Shown one piece after another: positions 1 to 11,651 of a stretch of DNA of 64,000 nucleotides. The stretch covers positions 177,114 to 241,113 of the forward strand of contig BDDD01001818.1 in NCBI GenBank assembly GCA_001972305.1, given 5' to 3'. A model generated the notes under the pieces. It ran no database searches. It had not been told where the DNA came from and saw only the letters and a list, made by a program, of their open reading frames with translations. The first letter of the stretch is position 1. Every line of letters begins with the position of its first letter. The position numbers were made by a program, and so were the translations under genes. The DNA is from Cephalotus follicularis (lineage: Eukaryota > Streptophyta > Magnoliopsida > Oxalidales > Cephalotaceae).

Positions 1-817
1 AACTCACTGTCCTATTGCCTTGCTCGGTTGCCTGATGTAGGGGCCGGAATAGGAGTGTAGCGTGGGGCCAGGAGTTGACGGCGCTACACATACTGCCTGT
101 TGTGGTCCTATGTGGACATCCTGCCTGTTGTAGTCCTATGTGGACATCCTGTACTGCCTGTTGGTCCTTCACGGACATTCCTGTGTTTGTTCATGTAGCC
201 CTGGCCGGGTTACTACTGTACTGGTCTTGCATACATATATTTCCTTATATATGTACCTACTGTCATTTTACTGTACTGTCAAAATATATATATTTCTCAT
301 ATATATATTTATGAACTAGTTTCCTACACTGCATCATTTATGCATACATTACATGACATGCATTTAATGTTGATCCCAAGCTACTTTTATGACTTAGCCG
401 AGTGAGGACAAAGGCTAACCCCCTACTTTACAGATTGATGCAGCGGACCGGTTGGACTGACATAGACGAGGATGAAGTTGTTATGTTCTTGATTTTGCTT
501 ATTCTCTTGACTTGTAATAAACCTGGTATTGGTTATGGATTTCTGATGTACCGTTGATTATGGTTTTTTTACTGAACGATTTTAATCTTGTACTGTAACT
601 CACGCTCCGTTTTATGGGCGATTAACTATGATGACTTGTATTTGGGTAGCGTGCAGTATGGGATGCACGTTACGTGTTCACAGCTTATGCCTTGTTATGC
701 TTCCGCAACTGATGTTCTTGGAAAAGTTTTAAGTTTTATGGTTTTTGCATGAGCTGTACTTTATGCTAATTGCCTTTACTGCTTTAATGTTACGTTTCTC
801 TTAAACGAGGTGTGACA
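1..817 (+). mobile_element. X1: 3' LTR of a Ty3/gypsy element, cut by window edge
   Basis: No coding sequence is present. The right edge reads GGTGTGACA (ends 817), the complement of the TGTCACACCCC edge that opens LTR L2 at 41023 and closely resembles the N1 edge at 26890. A block near 380-440 (GCCGAGTGAGGACAAAGGCTAACCCCC) is shared, reversed, with L2 near 41380-41410 and with N1 near 27215-27250. These links identify it as an LTR of the L2/N1 group. The sequence to its right, from 818, is the leader of minus-strand Ty3 element G0, so X1 most likely inserted there. The left LTR end and the body of the element lie outside the window, so no duplication can be checked. Confidence 0.75.
93..180 (+). 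repeat. 28-bp tandem repeat, about three units, in X1 LTR
   Basis: Units begin at 93 and 121 with the core CTGCCTGTTGT, followed by GTCCTATGTGGACATC. A third, degenerate unit occupies 149-180. Each unit carries a small dyad (GTCC..GGAC). Related GTCC/GGAC repeats occur in LTR L2 near 41567-41720. Confidence 0.8.
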
Positions 818-974
818 CATAAATCCAAAACATAACATAACACAAAAACAAAAGAAACCAAGGTCGAAACAAAAGACATGTCAGAAAGGCCACAACAAAA
901 AGTTCCTAACCCAATGTCTACCAAATCTCACATGTCAAACCTAGATGGGTCTTCTAAGGAAAGAAAAACCTATT

Positions 975-985
975 CTCTGATACAA
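975..985 (-). other. Degenerate primer-binding site of G0
   Basis: CTCTGATACAA lies four bases outside the LTR. Its complement matches the initiator methionine tRNA 3' end used by G1 (TGGTATCAGAG), with substitutions in the last bases. Confidence 0.7.
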
Positions 986-989
986 TTTC

Positions 990-3859
990 TGTAACACCCC
1001 CGAACGGCGGATGTCGTTACGGTCACCTATTTCAAAACTATTTATAACATATCTTATAACCAAGCTCGACTTTATTCCTTTTATCAAAATTTTAGTTTAT
1101 CTTTCATTCAAATGCGTGATGGTCTAAACATAACATTTATAATCTAAGACATAGTCTGAAACTTTATTCATAAACTGAAAACATAAATTTCAGCCAAAAC
1201 TTAAACAAAATCCTTAAGTCAAATACTGAAATAATAAACCAAAGAACAAATACTTATAATTCATAAACTAATCATAACAGAAACATAGTAAGATCACACT
1301 CCTAGATGATCCTCAAACATGGTGGACATCACTCATCACACGTTTCCCGGATGCTGTCCCAGAATACTTGCCGCATGGAAAACAAAATCGCGGCTGAGCA
1401 AACCTCTGTACGGATATAGAATCATAAAACCTAAAACGATATGTTAAAGAACAGAAAATACATGAACCTTTAAATAGCATTTAACACATGTATAAAGTAA
1501 TTTAACATTATTTCAAAAAACGAAGGGAAGCAGTCACATAAAATATCCTATCAATTCCAAAACCAATATTCGCAATTCAAAACGTTTGACAATTTTTCAA
1601 TTTCATATTCGAAGGCAAAATCTGCTTTTCAAGTAACATTCAAGTTTCAAATCATAGTCCAAGTTGCAAAGCCAAATCTAAAATTTTAAAACGGTATCCG
1701 AATCAATATTCAAAATTTCTTTAACAATATTTAATTTAAAGATTTCGAAACAAAAACTTATCCGATTCCATAATCTCATCATAGAGATCCAAAACTTATA
1801 ACAGAGAGTTTTCCGATTCCGAAATCTCATTATAGAGATCCAAAGTGCAAACACATATGCATAAGTGCAAGGGGTTTGCAAGGCCTACATTCTCCGACGG
1901 AAAGACGTGTACAGCACTACACAATCAATCCCCAAAATCCGAATCCTTAACATATCCTAGGATCGACCCATACGCCTGTATCATACATAAAGGATCCATA
2001 AATCCACCTCATGGAATTTATTCATAACATAGAGAGACAATGTAGTCTAATCACACCGCTACGAAATTGTCATGTCCCCGTGCCAGGCCTACGACATGCC
2101 AATGGTACGCCCCATAGGTGGGAAATATCTATGTATATCCTTATCCAAAGTTAGCACACTTCCTAATGTGAAAGTCATGTTCGTTTAACACACTTCGATA
2201 GCAGAAGTCATGTTCCTTATCAAAATCATTATACTTTCATAAACGGAAAATCACCTTGTTTATTTTCAAAATAAAGAGACGATTGCATAACATTTCGTAA
2301 ATATTTCATAATCAAATTATAAAGCCAGAAAATATTCATTTTCACAACAATATCATACCGACTTTTTTTCTAAACATATGAAAACCATAAAACATAACCA
2401 AGTTCATAAAACGAAGGAACATAGCATAAAACAAAACTGATTTTAGTTCGATAAAACCAGATAGCCAAAGTACAATAGAAATCCGTACCTTAAGTGATCA
2501 CATAATGACTTACGAATTGATCAACAAATTTCTAATTGTCCATCGTAGCAAAAAAATCTAAAACATGCAATATCATTCATATAAGGATTCAAAAACCACT
2601 TCCGAACATCAAACATCAATTTAACAGTGTCTAAAACAGACTCCAAAACATTAGAAGAACAAACGGATAACAAAACTTGAAATCATAAATTTCCTGGACA
2701 AAACCACCCGATTGTAACAAAATCCAGTCGATTGTTTGGGGCATGGCAGTCGACTGTATCACATGGCTAGCCGACTACACAAGACAAGCTACAGACAGTT
2801 GACTGAGACAGGGGTCCAGTCGACTGTGCAAGACAAAACATCCGACTGTTTTGCACGGCAGCCGACTACTCGAAGCCTAACAGTCGACTGTTTACATAGA
2901 CAGCCGACTGTTCCGGGCGACAGAAAGACAAAGTATGGCAATTCAATACAATATTGCTGTCAAAGCTCCAATGTTACAATACAAGAAGATCATAAACACT
3001 TAAATAAGACTTATGTGACATAACAATTGCATTTAAACACAAAGGATCATGCAATGGTGATCTTACTTTAAGGAGAAGCAAATTCCAATTCATTGCATAC
3101 TTAGTTCCATTAACAATTTTCTGTCAAACACCAATTGTTATATTCAAAACCTGTTTCCTATCATTACAAGACAACTGAGAACTTGCTAATCTTCTCAAAA
3201 ACAATAACAAAGCATAACATGGCAAGCATCAAGAATGACTTCAAAAGACTCCATGTAGATATGCAAATAAAACAAAATAACTATCTGCAATTTCAACCAT
3301 GATGTACATACCTGATTTGGTGAATTAAAGAAGAATAAAATAGGTTCCAAATCTATGTAGGTTCGGCTACCAGGCGCAAGAAAAGCAGTGGAGGCATAAA
3401 CAATGAGCAATAGCATACATACAGAAAATAAGAGGCAATTTCGGCTTGGATAAGGAAAGGGAGAATCAAAATCTTATAGAATAGGGAAAGAGGCATAAGT
3501 TTTCGAGATTGATAGGGAGAAAGAAGGAAGAGAATCGGCGATAGAGAGAAGGAGGTGAGAGACGTACTGGAGAGGGATTAGAGAAATAAGGAAAAGAGAT
3601 TTAAGTTTGCCAAATAACATTATTTTGCTTCCAAATAAAATACTTTTCCATATTCATAATAAAAACTGTTTTGATGCTAAGTTAAAATACACTATAATTA
3701 ACTTTACTTTTCCATGTACCCATTGCAACAATTATCCAAAAGCCCAAAATAATTGGTATCATATAGCCCAACCCCAAGACCCAAAACAAAATGGACCAAC
3801 CATAAAACCAAAACAAATAAAAGTCCAAACATATGCACATGAACAAACGGGGTATTACA
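990..3859 (-). repeat. 5' LTR of G0
   Basis: On the plus strand it runs from TGTAACACCCCCG (990) to GGGTATTACA (ends 3859). It is the same family as the 2767-bp and 2793-bp LTRs of G1, including the position of a TCGA-palindrome cluster. No reading frame in it resembles a known protein. Confidence 0.85.
2708..2910. repeat. TCGA-palindrome cluster in G0 LTR
   Basis: About ten copies of CAGTCGACTG or one-base variants (CAGCCGACTG, CAGTTGACTG, CAGTCGATTG) occur at irregular spacings of roughly 15-30 bases. Each unit is a near-perfect palindrome centred on TCGA. The intervening bases are not repeated. Confidence 0.85.
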
Positions 3860-4742
3860 AAGTACTTATAGCTTCCGCCCAAAAATATTTTGGCAAGTTA
3901 TTTTCGTTTAAAAAGGTTCTACACATTTCTTGTAGAGTTCTATTTTCCCTTTCAACAACCCCATTTTGTTGAGGTATTCTAGGAGTGGAGAACTCATGTA
4001 TAAATCCATTTTCATTGCAAAAGTTTTCAAATAGATGGTTTTCAAATTCTTTTCCATGATCACTTCTAATTTTTAAAATAGAAATGTCGTTTTCATTTTG
4101 AACGATTTTACAAAAATTTGAAAATTCTTTAAAAGCTATATTTTTGTTGTCAAGAAAAATAGTCCATGTATATCTTGAAAAATCATCTACGATGACCATG
4201 GCATAAGATTTACCACCTAGACTTCTAATATCTATTCGACCAAATAAATCTATATGCAATGGCCTAGTTGTAGAAACAATGTCTTTGCTTTTAAATGATG
4301 CTCTAGTTTGTTTCCCATGTTGACACGCATCACAAACTTTATCTTTTTCAAAACTAATATTGGGAAGACCTTTAACTAGTTCACGCTTTAGAAGTTTTGA
4401 AATAGTTGACAAACCTACATGACCTAATCGTCTATGCCATAGCCAACTATCTTCATTTATAGATACTAGACATTTAACATTTTGCAAGTCATCTATATCT
4501 ACCACATATACATTCCCATGTCTATATCCTAAAAACTTAATTTGACTATTATTTATGTCTATCACTTTACAAGAGTCCTTTTCAAAGGTGACTCTACAAT
4601 CCTTGTCACATAATTAACTTTTGCTCAAGAGATTGTGTTTGAGTCCATCAACTAATAAAACATTATGAATAGAGGTTTGATTATTACCTATGGAGCCAAA
4701 GCCTTTGATCGTTCCTTTTGCATTGTCTCCAAAGGTTACATC
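3860..4742 (-). pseudogene. Sirevirus GAG-pre-integrase and integrase, C0
   Basis: This is a broken copy of the retroelement integrase, which joins cDNA to the host genome. On the minus strand (open 4565-3855) the zinc-binding part shows HRRLGHV and CDACQHGKQ (HHCC type). The catalytic core follows, with acidic residues in HIDLFG, in IRSDHGKEF and a glutamate in QQNGVVERENR. The first motif is two residues shorter than in the sister copy near 57235. The N-terminal part (4566-4742) encodes the end of the protease region and carries a stop. The C-terminus is lost at 3860. Confidence 0.85.
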
Positions 4743-7636
4743 TGACACGCCCCATTCCCGAGCACCCTGCCCGAGGACGGTCGTGCTAGGTGGAAGGATC
4801 CCCCACCTTGATCCCTAGCAAAAAACCCCAACAAACAAAGACTAACACTAAGGCCAGGGCAGGTGTTAAAACACGCTGCCGAGGAGAGCCATGCTCCCCA
4901 GGCAAACACACCTAAGGCATAGAACCAAGAAATTGTCGTGCACAAGGAAATGACAACGTTTAACATAAGCTAAGCCTGGGATCAACACAAGGGCCCGGGG
5001 ACAAATACCAAGCATGGGACAACTACCCGAGGTCCCTCCAACACTCAACTTACACAAAGGAGATGAATTCTCACCCCGGCCCAATACCCAAGGGATCCAC
5101 CAGGGCTCACCCGACAAAACATCTTCAGGGAGCAAGCTGGTCCGAGGTCGGGAGGACGGGCAAAACTGAGGAAAACTTCTTACTCTCACTGTAACGCCTG
5201 CGAGCATGCCCAGGGACACCACCAGACCAAAGCTTAGGGTCAACCAACCTGAGCTATGAGGTCAACCTAAGGTTTGACTAACCATGAACATAGCCACCCC
5301 TCCCCCGGCATCTCAGCAGAGGTGCCACGCACAAAAGGCCCCGGGGAGAAACATTGAAGTTTCACCCAAGCCAGTGCTGGGGAGACCTGCTCCTCTGCCC
5401 AGGGTCAAATGACCCCCGAACTCATACGTCGTCCTTACACCCTAAACGCTTAACATAAACAACGACAAGGCCGGGTAAACAACTTATGACAACAAAGTAT
5501 ATAAAACAATAAGTGAATTATATACGGTTCCGGGCAAAATGCCAAGGACCCACAACATCCATGAAGTCATATACATGTTTACAAAAAGAGGATTTACAAG
5601 ACATAGACATCAACAAGTCTATACAAAAACCCCAAGAATGTCCCCAAATGCATGAAGGTGCCCGTGGCCGAGGAGCCATCCGAAGGTGCTGCGTCAGGCA
5701 TCTACCTCTTTCAACACGCTATCCTTAGTGGATCTCAAGAACCCTGCTGCCCCGCTTCCTCTACACTCAAAACTGAGAGGCAATTAGTCCAACTAACTAG
5801 TGAGTAAGATCAAGGAATATCCTGGGAAAACCCACTTCCACCGGGGTGCCAAGAGCCAAGGTAAACGTGCCCTGCCCCAACTGGGCCGAAGGGCAACCCA
5901 TATCCACTGCTCAACAAAACAAGGCAGAGGTGAAAATATACAAAGATATCGATAAAAAGGAAACCCGAGGAGACGTCAGAGCTACCAACTCAATGACCGA
6001 CCTCAAGGAAAGAAGATAAACAATAGGTTATATGTCAGAACATGCCAAGGATCCAAGGATTAACAAAAGATCATACTCTAAGGATCAACATTTATCAGGG
6101 GATTACTGGTACTGTATCAATCACAAGCACATTCCACACACGCACATGCACACATCATACTCACACACTTCCATAGCCGGATCCACCTCGGCAAGCACAA
6201 ATAACAACTCCGTTGAAGATCCATCAACGCGGTCATGGGCTACAGGACTGTACACGTCCCTCATATACGCATGTAGATACCCACTTCCAGAGCACCGCAT
6301 GAACATCGGTAGAAGGGCTACGCAAGCATTCCTTCCCCGGCAATCACACGTTGACACACCTCACTACATGAACATCGATCGAGGGGCTACGCAAGCCCAC
6401 CCCCGTCGGTGATCATGAGCTCAGCACTACACCATATGAACATCAATTGAGGAGCTACCTCTTTGGCAACATTGGTATCGTCCAAGGGGCCCGTGAATCA
6501 CCGCTCAGCTCTACCCTTGATGAGATGACTGAGGAGAACATCAGCTTATAGGTAAGTGTATCACTACTTAGACCATCTCGTGCCGGCAATCTCATGTCCG
6601 AGGACTCCATTATGGCCTGACCAGAGAAGATAGCGGATCCTCAGGTGCCCCCACACATCATTCCATCATAGACCAATGAAATGAGCAAACATGGGTGTGA
6701 AACCCAGACACAGTCACACTCAACAGTTCATCATAGACAACGGCACTGCTGAATGGAATAGGGATTGAACGCCCACTCCTCCATCAACCATAATAAGTCT
6801 CATATATAACCAAGTAACCAGTACCCGAGGACAACAGCACATGATATCAAAATAAAGCATGAATACTTAAACGGAAGGGGAAACAACAAGTTCAACCCAG
6901 GCATCGAGACAACGGTATTCACATGCAATATCAACAGATGACAGGAGAAGAAATCCTAGTCAAGATAATATCATGGAAGGGCATATAAACAGTAAACTCT
7001 CAGTTATGAATTGATAGAAAGAAGAACATCCCACTCACTAGTATCAATAGCTTCCTCGGCTAGCTTCCTTGTTGTGCGAACTCCGTGCCTAGATCCTACT
7101 TTGCAAGATCAACACACAACAACGCTTAGCCACCATGAACAAACAATTTTAAAGTCATGCATGAACCACATACATCCATGAAAACCAAGGCGAAGCTCTT
7201 CCTTGGCCTCATAGATCGTCTCAACACCAACAAAGCAACGTACCACGATGGAGCGAGGAGGACGCTTACCTGCTAGACGCGTAGACGGGTAAGGAAAGTC
7301 CCAACCTCAAACAGCGATCGAAGCTTCAGAAGAAAGACGAAGAAGAAAGATGAAAGATGAAAGCTCACTCTCTCAAATGCTTCTTCAGGCGTGAGATGAT
7401 GGATGTGAATTTTGCCGAAAGCCAACTGCCAAAGCTTCCTAAGTAAGCTTTGCACACTTCCCAACACCAATCAAATATCTTTTATCTCTTATCACATTGG
7501 GCCTCAACCAAGCCCAAAGCCAAACTAACACTTCTCCAAGAACAGAGCCCAAGTCGTCCACAACCAAGGTGAAAAAGAAAAATTTCCCCCAAGCCCCAAG
7601 CATCAATTTACCCAAAAATTAATGCGGGTCGTTATA
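4743..7636 (-). mobile_element. S1: solo LTR inserted in C0, flanked by ACATC
   Basis: This 2.9-kb non-coding, relatively GC-rich block interrupts the C0 protease frame. ACATC occurs at 4738-4742 and again at 7637-7641, and the C0 coding homology resumes directly after it. That is a clean 5-bp target duplication with one LTR-sized insert, hence a solo LTR. With these borders the insert begins TGACACGCCCC and ends CGTTATA on the plus strand, so one end is not the canonical CA. If the right border is placed at AACA (7639), the ends become canonical but the duplication is lost. Strand is assigned by analogy with other LTRs here whose 3' end reads GGGGCGTGTCA. Confidence 0.75.
6299..6470. repeat. 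Three-unit repeat of about 69 bp inside S1
   Basis: Units start at about 6299, 6368 and 6436, each with ATGAACATC followed by a variable stretch and GGGCTACGCAAGC or a variant. The third unit is the most diverged. The repeat is non-coding and confined to this LTR. Confidence 0.65.
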
Positions 7637-7641
7637 ACATC

Positions 7642-9668
7642 TCCTCCTTCCTTTGATTCGAATTTGACGAAGAGGCTTTTGTCACCCATCATATGCTTAG
7701 GGCACCCACTGTCCAAGTACCATTGCGTCTTCTTGGATAGTGCCTTCAAGCACACCTACAAAAATAAATTTTAAATTTTTGTTTGAGGTACCCAACAAAT
7801 TTTGGGGCATTTGAACCCAACTTTTCTTTATTCTAGTGAATTTGAATCATTCAATATATTTTCTTTGTAAAAACATGAAGTAGAGATATGGCCATTCTTA
7901 CCACAATTAATACAAGATACAATCATTTTTTCTTTATGCAAAAAGTTTCTTTTATAAAAACAAGATGATGATGTATGACTATATTTACCACAATGGCTAC
8001 ACGAAGTGATTGTATTTCTTTTTTATATAGCATTTCTCTTATGATAACATGAAGATGACACATGTCCATACTTGCCACAAAAGTTACAAGAGTTATTTAC
8101 ATTATTCTTAACCATGGCATTTCTCTTATGAAAACAAGACAAAGATGTGTGTCCAATTTTACCACAATAATCACAAGAGACCTTTACAATTTTCTTCTTA
8201 TTATGAACTTTTCTCACCTTTTCATTTTCTATCATTTCTTTTCTTTCAAAGAAATTTTGATACAGCTTGACATTATTCATTTCTTCGTATCCTAGTCCGG
8301 CCTTATCAAAAACACATATTTGAATGCCAAGAAGATTTTCGAGTTTTTCACTACTATTAGAAAACTTTGAGAAATTTTTCTTTAATGCGTCTATCTCTTC
8401 CTTAAGGTTTTTGTTTTCCTTTTCTAAATATGCTACTTCATTTTCTAAAAGATCTACTTCAATTTCGTTTGAGCTATCTTCCTTAGCCAAATTAATTTAT
8501 TTTAGTTCCTCATTTTCATTTACTAAATTCTTGACCTTTTTATTTAAAGATGTTATAATCGAACTATATTTTTCAACCATAAGAACAAGTTCGTCATAAC
8601 TTACCTCATCATTTTCTTCCTCTTCTTCTTCCTCCCAAGCCATCAAGGCTAATTGAGCCACTTCTTCATCTGAGTCTTCGTTTGAGTCTTCATTCAAACT
8701 AGACTCATCGCTGTCATCTCATGTGGCAATCATAGCGTTCTTCTTCTTCTTCAAAAGATCCTTCTTTTTGAGTCAGGGGAAATCGCTTTTGTAGTGTCTC
8801 GGTTTGTTGCACTCAAAGCAAACGGTCTCTTCTAGCTTGCTTGACTCTCCCTTTTGGTAGATCTTCTTGTTTGGATTTCCGCCAAACGTCTTCTTGCTAG
8901 CTAGGAATTTCTTGAACTTTCGTGTCATGAGGGCTAGTTCTTCATTTTCAATCATCCTCATAATCTTCAATTAAGGATGATTTCAACGCAACTATCTTCT
9001 TCTTCTTTTTCTCCTTCTCCTCATCATCATCTTTCTTTTGCATCGAAAGCTCATGGGTCATTAGTGACCCTGGAAGATCCTCCAATGGAAGGATTGTGAG
9101 GTTCTTTTCTTCTTCAATTGCGGTGACCTTTGGCATCCACGATTTTGGCAAGCACCTAAGAATTTTTCCTACCATTTCACTGTTAGATTAAGTTTTGTCC
9201 AAAGCTTACAATGCATTAATAATGTTTGTGAATCTAGAAAACATAGATTTAATATCTTCATTCTCATTCATAGTGAACATTTCATAGTCATGAACTAAAA
9301 TGCTAACTTTAGCTTCTTTGACTTGATTTGTCCCTATCCCACATTTCTTTAGCGGAAATGCAAGACGAATTCCTATTGAAGTCATTAGAGTTTATAGCAC
9401 AAATAATAATATGTTTAGCTCTGGCATTTATTTGAACTCTTCTTCTATCATTATCTTCTTAAGTATTCCTAGGCTTAGGAATAAGATCCCCATTTTCAAG
9501 TGTAACGGAAGGAAGATTTGGACCATCAACAATGAGGTCCCGTTAGTTATAATCAAGGGATTGAATAAAAATAGTCATCTTAGCCTTCCAATGGCTATAG
9601 TTATTGGCATTGAAGAAAGGGGGTTTTGAGATATTTTGGCTCTCTCCGGTGTTCATGTTCATTGTCAT
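7642..9668 (-). pseudogene. Sirevirus gag and start of protease, C0
   Basis: On the minus strand, gag starts at 9668 (MTMNMNTG, then PPFFNANNYSHWKAKM, the usual Sirevirus/copia gag N-terminus). It is broken by a stop after SLDYN near 9555 and by frameshifts between 9550 and 9175. The next parts are a lysine/acid-rich linker, a zinc knuckle whose last cysteine is lost (CFECNKPRHYKSDF, near 8780-8820), an acidic stretch and a long coiled coil (8697-8300). Then follow four tandem CX2CX4HX4C knuckles (about 8190-7890), one preceded by a stop. Protease begins near 7740 with WYLDSGC, keeping the DSG active-site triad. The relative at 55706-56613 has one intact knuckle and one knuckle-like motif. 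Confidence 0.8.
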
Positions 9669-9714
9669 CCTAGATCGTTAAAGGCTCTAGCACTTAAGAA
9701 TTAAAAGCCTACCT

Positions 9715-9725
9715 CTCTGATACCA
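9715..9725 (-). other. Primer-binding site of C0
   Basis: CTCTGATACCA is the complement of TGGTATCAGAG, the site that pairs with the 3' end of initiator tRNA-Met. It lies two bases from the LTR edge at 9728. Confidence 0.85.
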
Positions 9726-10285
9726 ATTGAGTAAACTACAAGGGGGGTGAATTGTTGTAGTTTTAATAATTTAATGAACTTTTACGTTAGATCAAATTAA
9801 GATTATGAACATAATTTATATATGCAACTAAAAACAAATAGATCACAAAATTAAAAAGATAAAGTTAGAGAGTTGCGAAAGCGATTTATAGTGGTTCGGC
9901 TTACATCCACTTTTCCCAAGGATCTCATTGAGTTTCCACTAGTTCTTCGAATAAATTTGCAGGAACAATTTGGGGTACCTTTACACTTCGTTTGTGATTG
10001 AACTCAATCACTTACAATCTTTGGGTTCACTCCACTAGGGTTCACCCCCCTATTACAATCAAGGTTTTCTATGAAGGATTTGTGTTTGAACATAACCTCT
10101 TAAAGGTTGAATATTACAAGATTATTGCTCTCATGCTAATGTGAACAATGTAAATGCTAAGGCACATATAAGAATTTTGATGTGAAGCTTGATGATCTTA
10201 GTTGCACTTGTTGCGATTGATGTTGTCTTTTCTTTGTATTTGATCACTTGTATTCTTGTTGTATCAATGTTCTCAAACTGTTGCG

Positions 10286-10293
10286 TTTATAGC
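10286..10293 (-). promoter_or_regulatory. Possible TATA box of the C0 LTR
   Basis: The minus strand reads GCTATAAACG. It sits downstream of the palindrome cluster in element orientation, as does the clearer TATAAAAG of the array LTRs. The transcription start is not visible. Confidence 0.4.
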
Positions 10294-10388
10294 CGTTTAT
10301 AACTTCTAAGATCTGTTGGGTGTGTCTTGGAGTTTGTTGCTTCAAAGACGGCTTATTAAAATCAAATATGTAATTGTTCCAGCCGTAC

Positions 10389-10738
10389 AAAGCGTCGATG
10401 AAGTGCTTTAAAGCTTCGCAGTTTATGTGACCGTTGCAAGCTTAAATTTGAATTGTTCTTCTCAAAGCGCTAACGGTCTGAATTTGGAGTCGACGGTTTG
10501 ATGCAAAATGCTGCTTTTGTCAAATTGATTGCCTCCAAGAAATCACTATTTTTAATCGCAGTCAAAGGGTGTTAAACCTCAGACGCTTTGAGTTAAAGTG
10601 CTGGAGCTTTCCTTGAAGCGTCGACGGTTTGGACAGTTACTTCTTTGCACGAAATGCTCCAATTGTTGATGCTGTGCTCCAAGCTTTGACAGTTTCACAA
10701 AGCGCTGACGGTTACTTCTTGAGCGTCAACGCTTTGAC
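10389..10738. repeat. GCGTCGACGGTTT palindrome cluster in C0 LTR
   Basis: At least eight copies of GCGTCGACGGTTT or variants (GCGTCGATG, GCGCTGACGGTT, GAGTCGACGGTT, GCGTCAACGCTTTGA) occur in about 350 bases. It is the same kind of cluster as in the C3 LTR at 55308-55580. Confidence 0.8.
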
Positions 10739-10838
10739 CTGCATTTACAATTTTCTATCTTTTTCTTGCACAAAAAGAAACTTCATTAAATACAAATGTG
10801 TTATCATCAAAACTAGGATCGAGACATAAATGTCAACA

Positions 10839-11651
10839 GTTTTCAGTAACAGTATTAGTAACAGTTCAGTAACAGTTGGTTGGTCCCTATCAAGTTTGTA
10901 AAACAATGGAGTGAAAGTCCAATGAGACCATCCGAATCCAGAGGTCCCAAAGGAGCTATCCGAACCATTCTTGAAAATCGTTTGTATAAACCTCTTTTCT
11001 TGAACTTTCTTCAAGATTCACTTCGAAAACTTGAGTCAAAGCTTTAACAGTGTTAACAGATTATTCACATAGGATAGGAGGCCTTAGCGAGGCTTCCTAT
11101 GGAAATCTGTTTAGAAAAGAAACAGTTTGAATTGAAAAACAGTGAGAAACAGTGGCATTTTGCAAAACAGGGCACTAAGCTTCAACTAGTTTAGTTTAAA
11201 GGCGAAAAGGGTTGACTATTCACTTTAACACACAAAAGAGTCGACGGTTTTAGAAAGCATAAGTATAAAACATTGACTACTCAGTTTAAAATCATGAAAG
11301 CGTCGACGGGGCAGTTTTGAAAGCAGTAAAGTGTCGATAGTTTCATCAGAAACAATAGTTTGCAAATCATTGGAACTATGTCCAAAATCCATGAAATCGG
11401 TTTCAATCTCATTAAAAACAGTTTATAAATCCGCACCCAGTTCCCAGTCGGTGCGATAACTAGTAAATAGTAGCAGTTTAGATATCAGTATAACAACAGT
11501 CAATCAACACGCAATAACAGTAACCCAGTAATAATTCATACAATTCATTGAAATGCATGAATGCAATGCAAATAGTATAACCTACCAGTTGAAGCAGTAA
11601 CAACAGTTGCGCTTGCTATTCAAGGGATTCTATAGTAGAACCGACGAATCG
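10839..11651 (-). repeat. L1: LTR fragment left of G1
   Basis: This non-coding segment lies between the C0 LTR and G1. It carries GTCGACGG/GTTGACTA motifs near 11215-11345 and an AACAGT-rich stretch near 10845-10875. It is interrupted by G1, and the sequence resumes at 22003. Assignment to an LTR rests on the right half, which resembles LTR L2 near 43450-44200. The left border is hidden by C0. Confidence 0.6.

Larger units (their letters stand above)
818..3859 (-). mobile_element. G0: 5' end of a minus-strand Ty3/gypsy element
   Basis: This segment consists of a complete 5' LTR (990-3859), the primer-binding site and about 170 bases of leader (818-989). The leader matches, in reverse, the leader of intact relative G1 near 14420-14590. 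The LTR edges (TGTAATACC and GGGGGTGTTACA in element orientation) and the length of 2.87 kb also match G1. The gag-pol body would lie left of position 1, beyond X1. The LTR abuts Sirevirus integrase sequence at 3860, so G0 most likely inserted into C0. Confidence 0.8.
3860..10838 (-). mobile_element. C0: minus-strand Ty1/copia Sirevirus, 5' two-thirds
   Basis: Read on the minus strand it has a 5' LTR (10838-9728), a tRNA-Met primer site, gag with coiled coil and zinc knuckles, protease and integrase. It stops at 3860, where the LTR of G0 begins; RT, RNase H and the 3' LTR are not in the window. Solo LTR S1 (4743-7636) splits the protease/integrase region. The family is shown by similarity of its gag, zinc-knuckle and integrase segments to the Sirevirus array at 46584-63946. 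The right edge (10838) abuts L1 sequence, so C0 probably inserted into L1. Confidence 0.8.
9728..10838 (-). repeat. 5' LTR of C0
   Basis: On the plus strand it runs from TGAGTAAACTAC to ATGTCAACA, 1111 bp. The block next to its inner edge (GGGGGGTGAATTG) and the outer edge (GAGACATAAATGTCAACA) are shared, reversed, with the Sirevirus LTRs at 46584, 52731 and 62631. A possible TATA box lies at 10286-10293 in element orientation (GCTATAAA). Confidence 0.85.
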
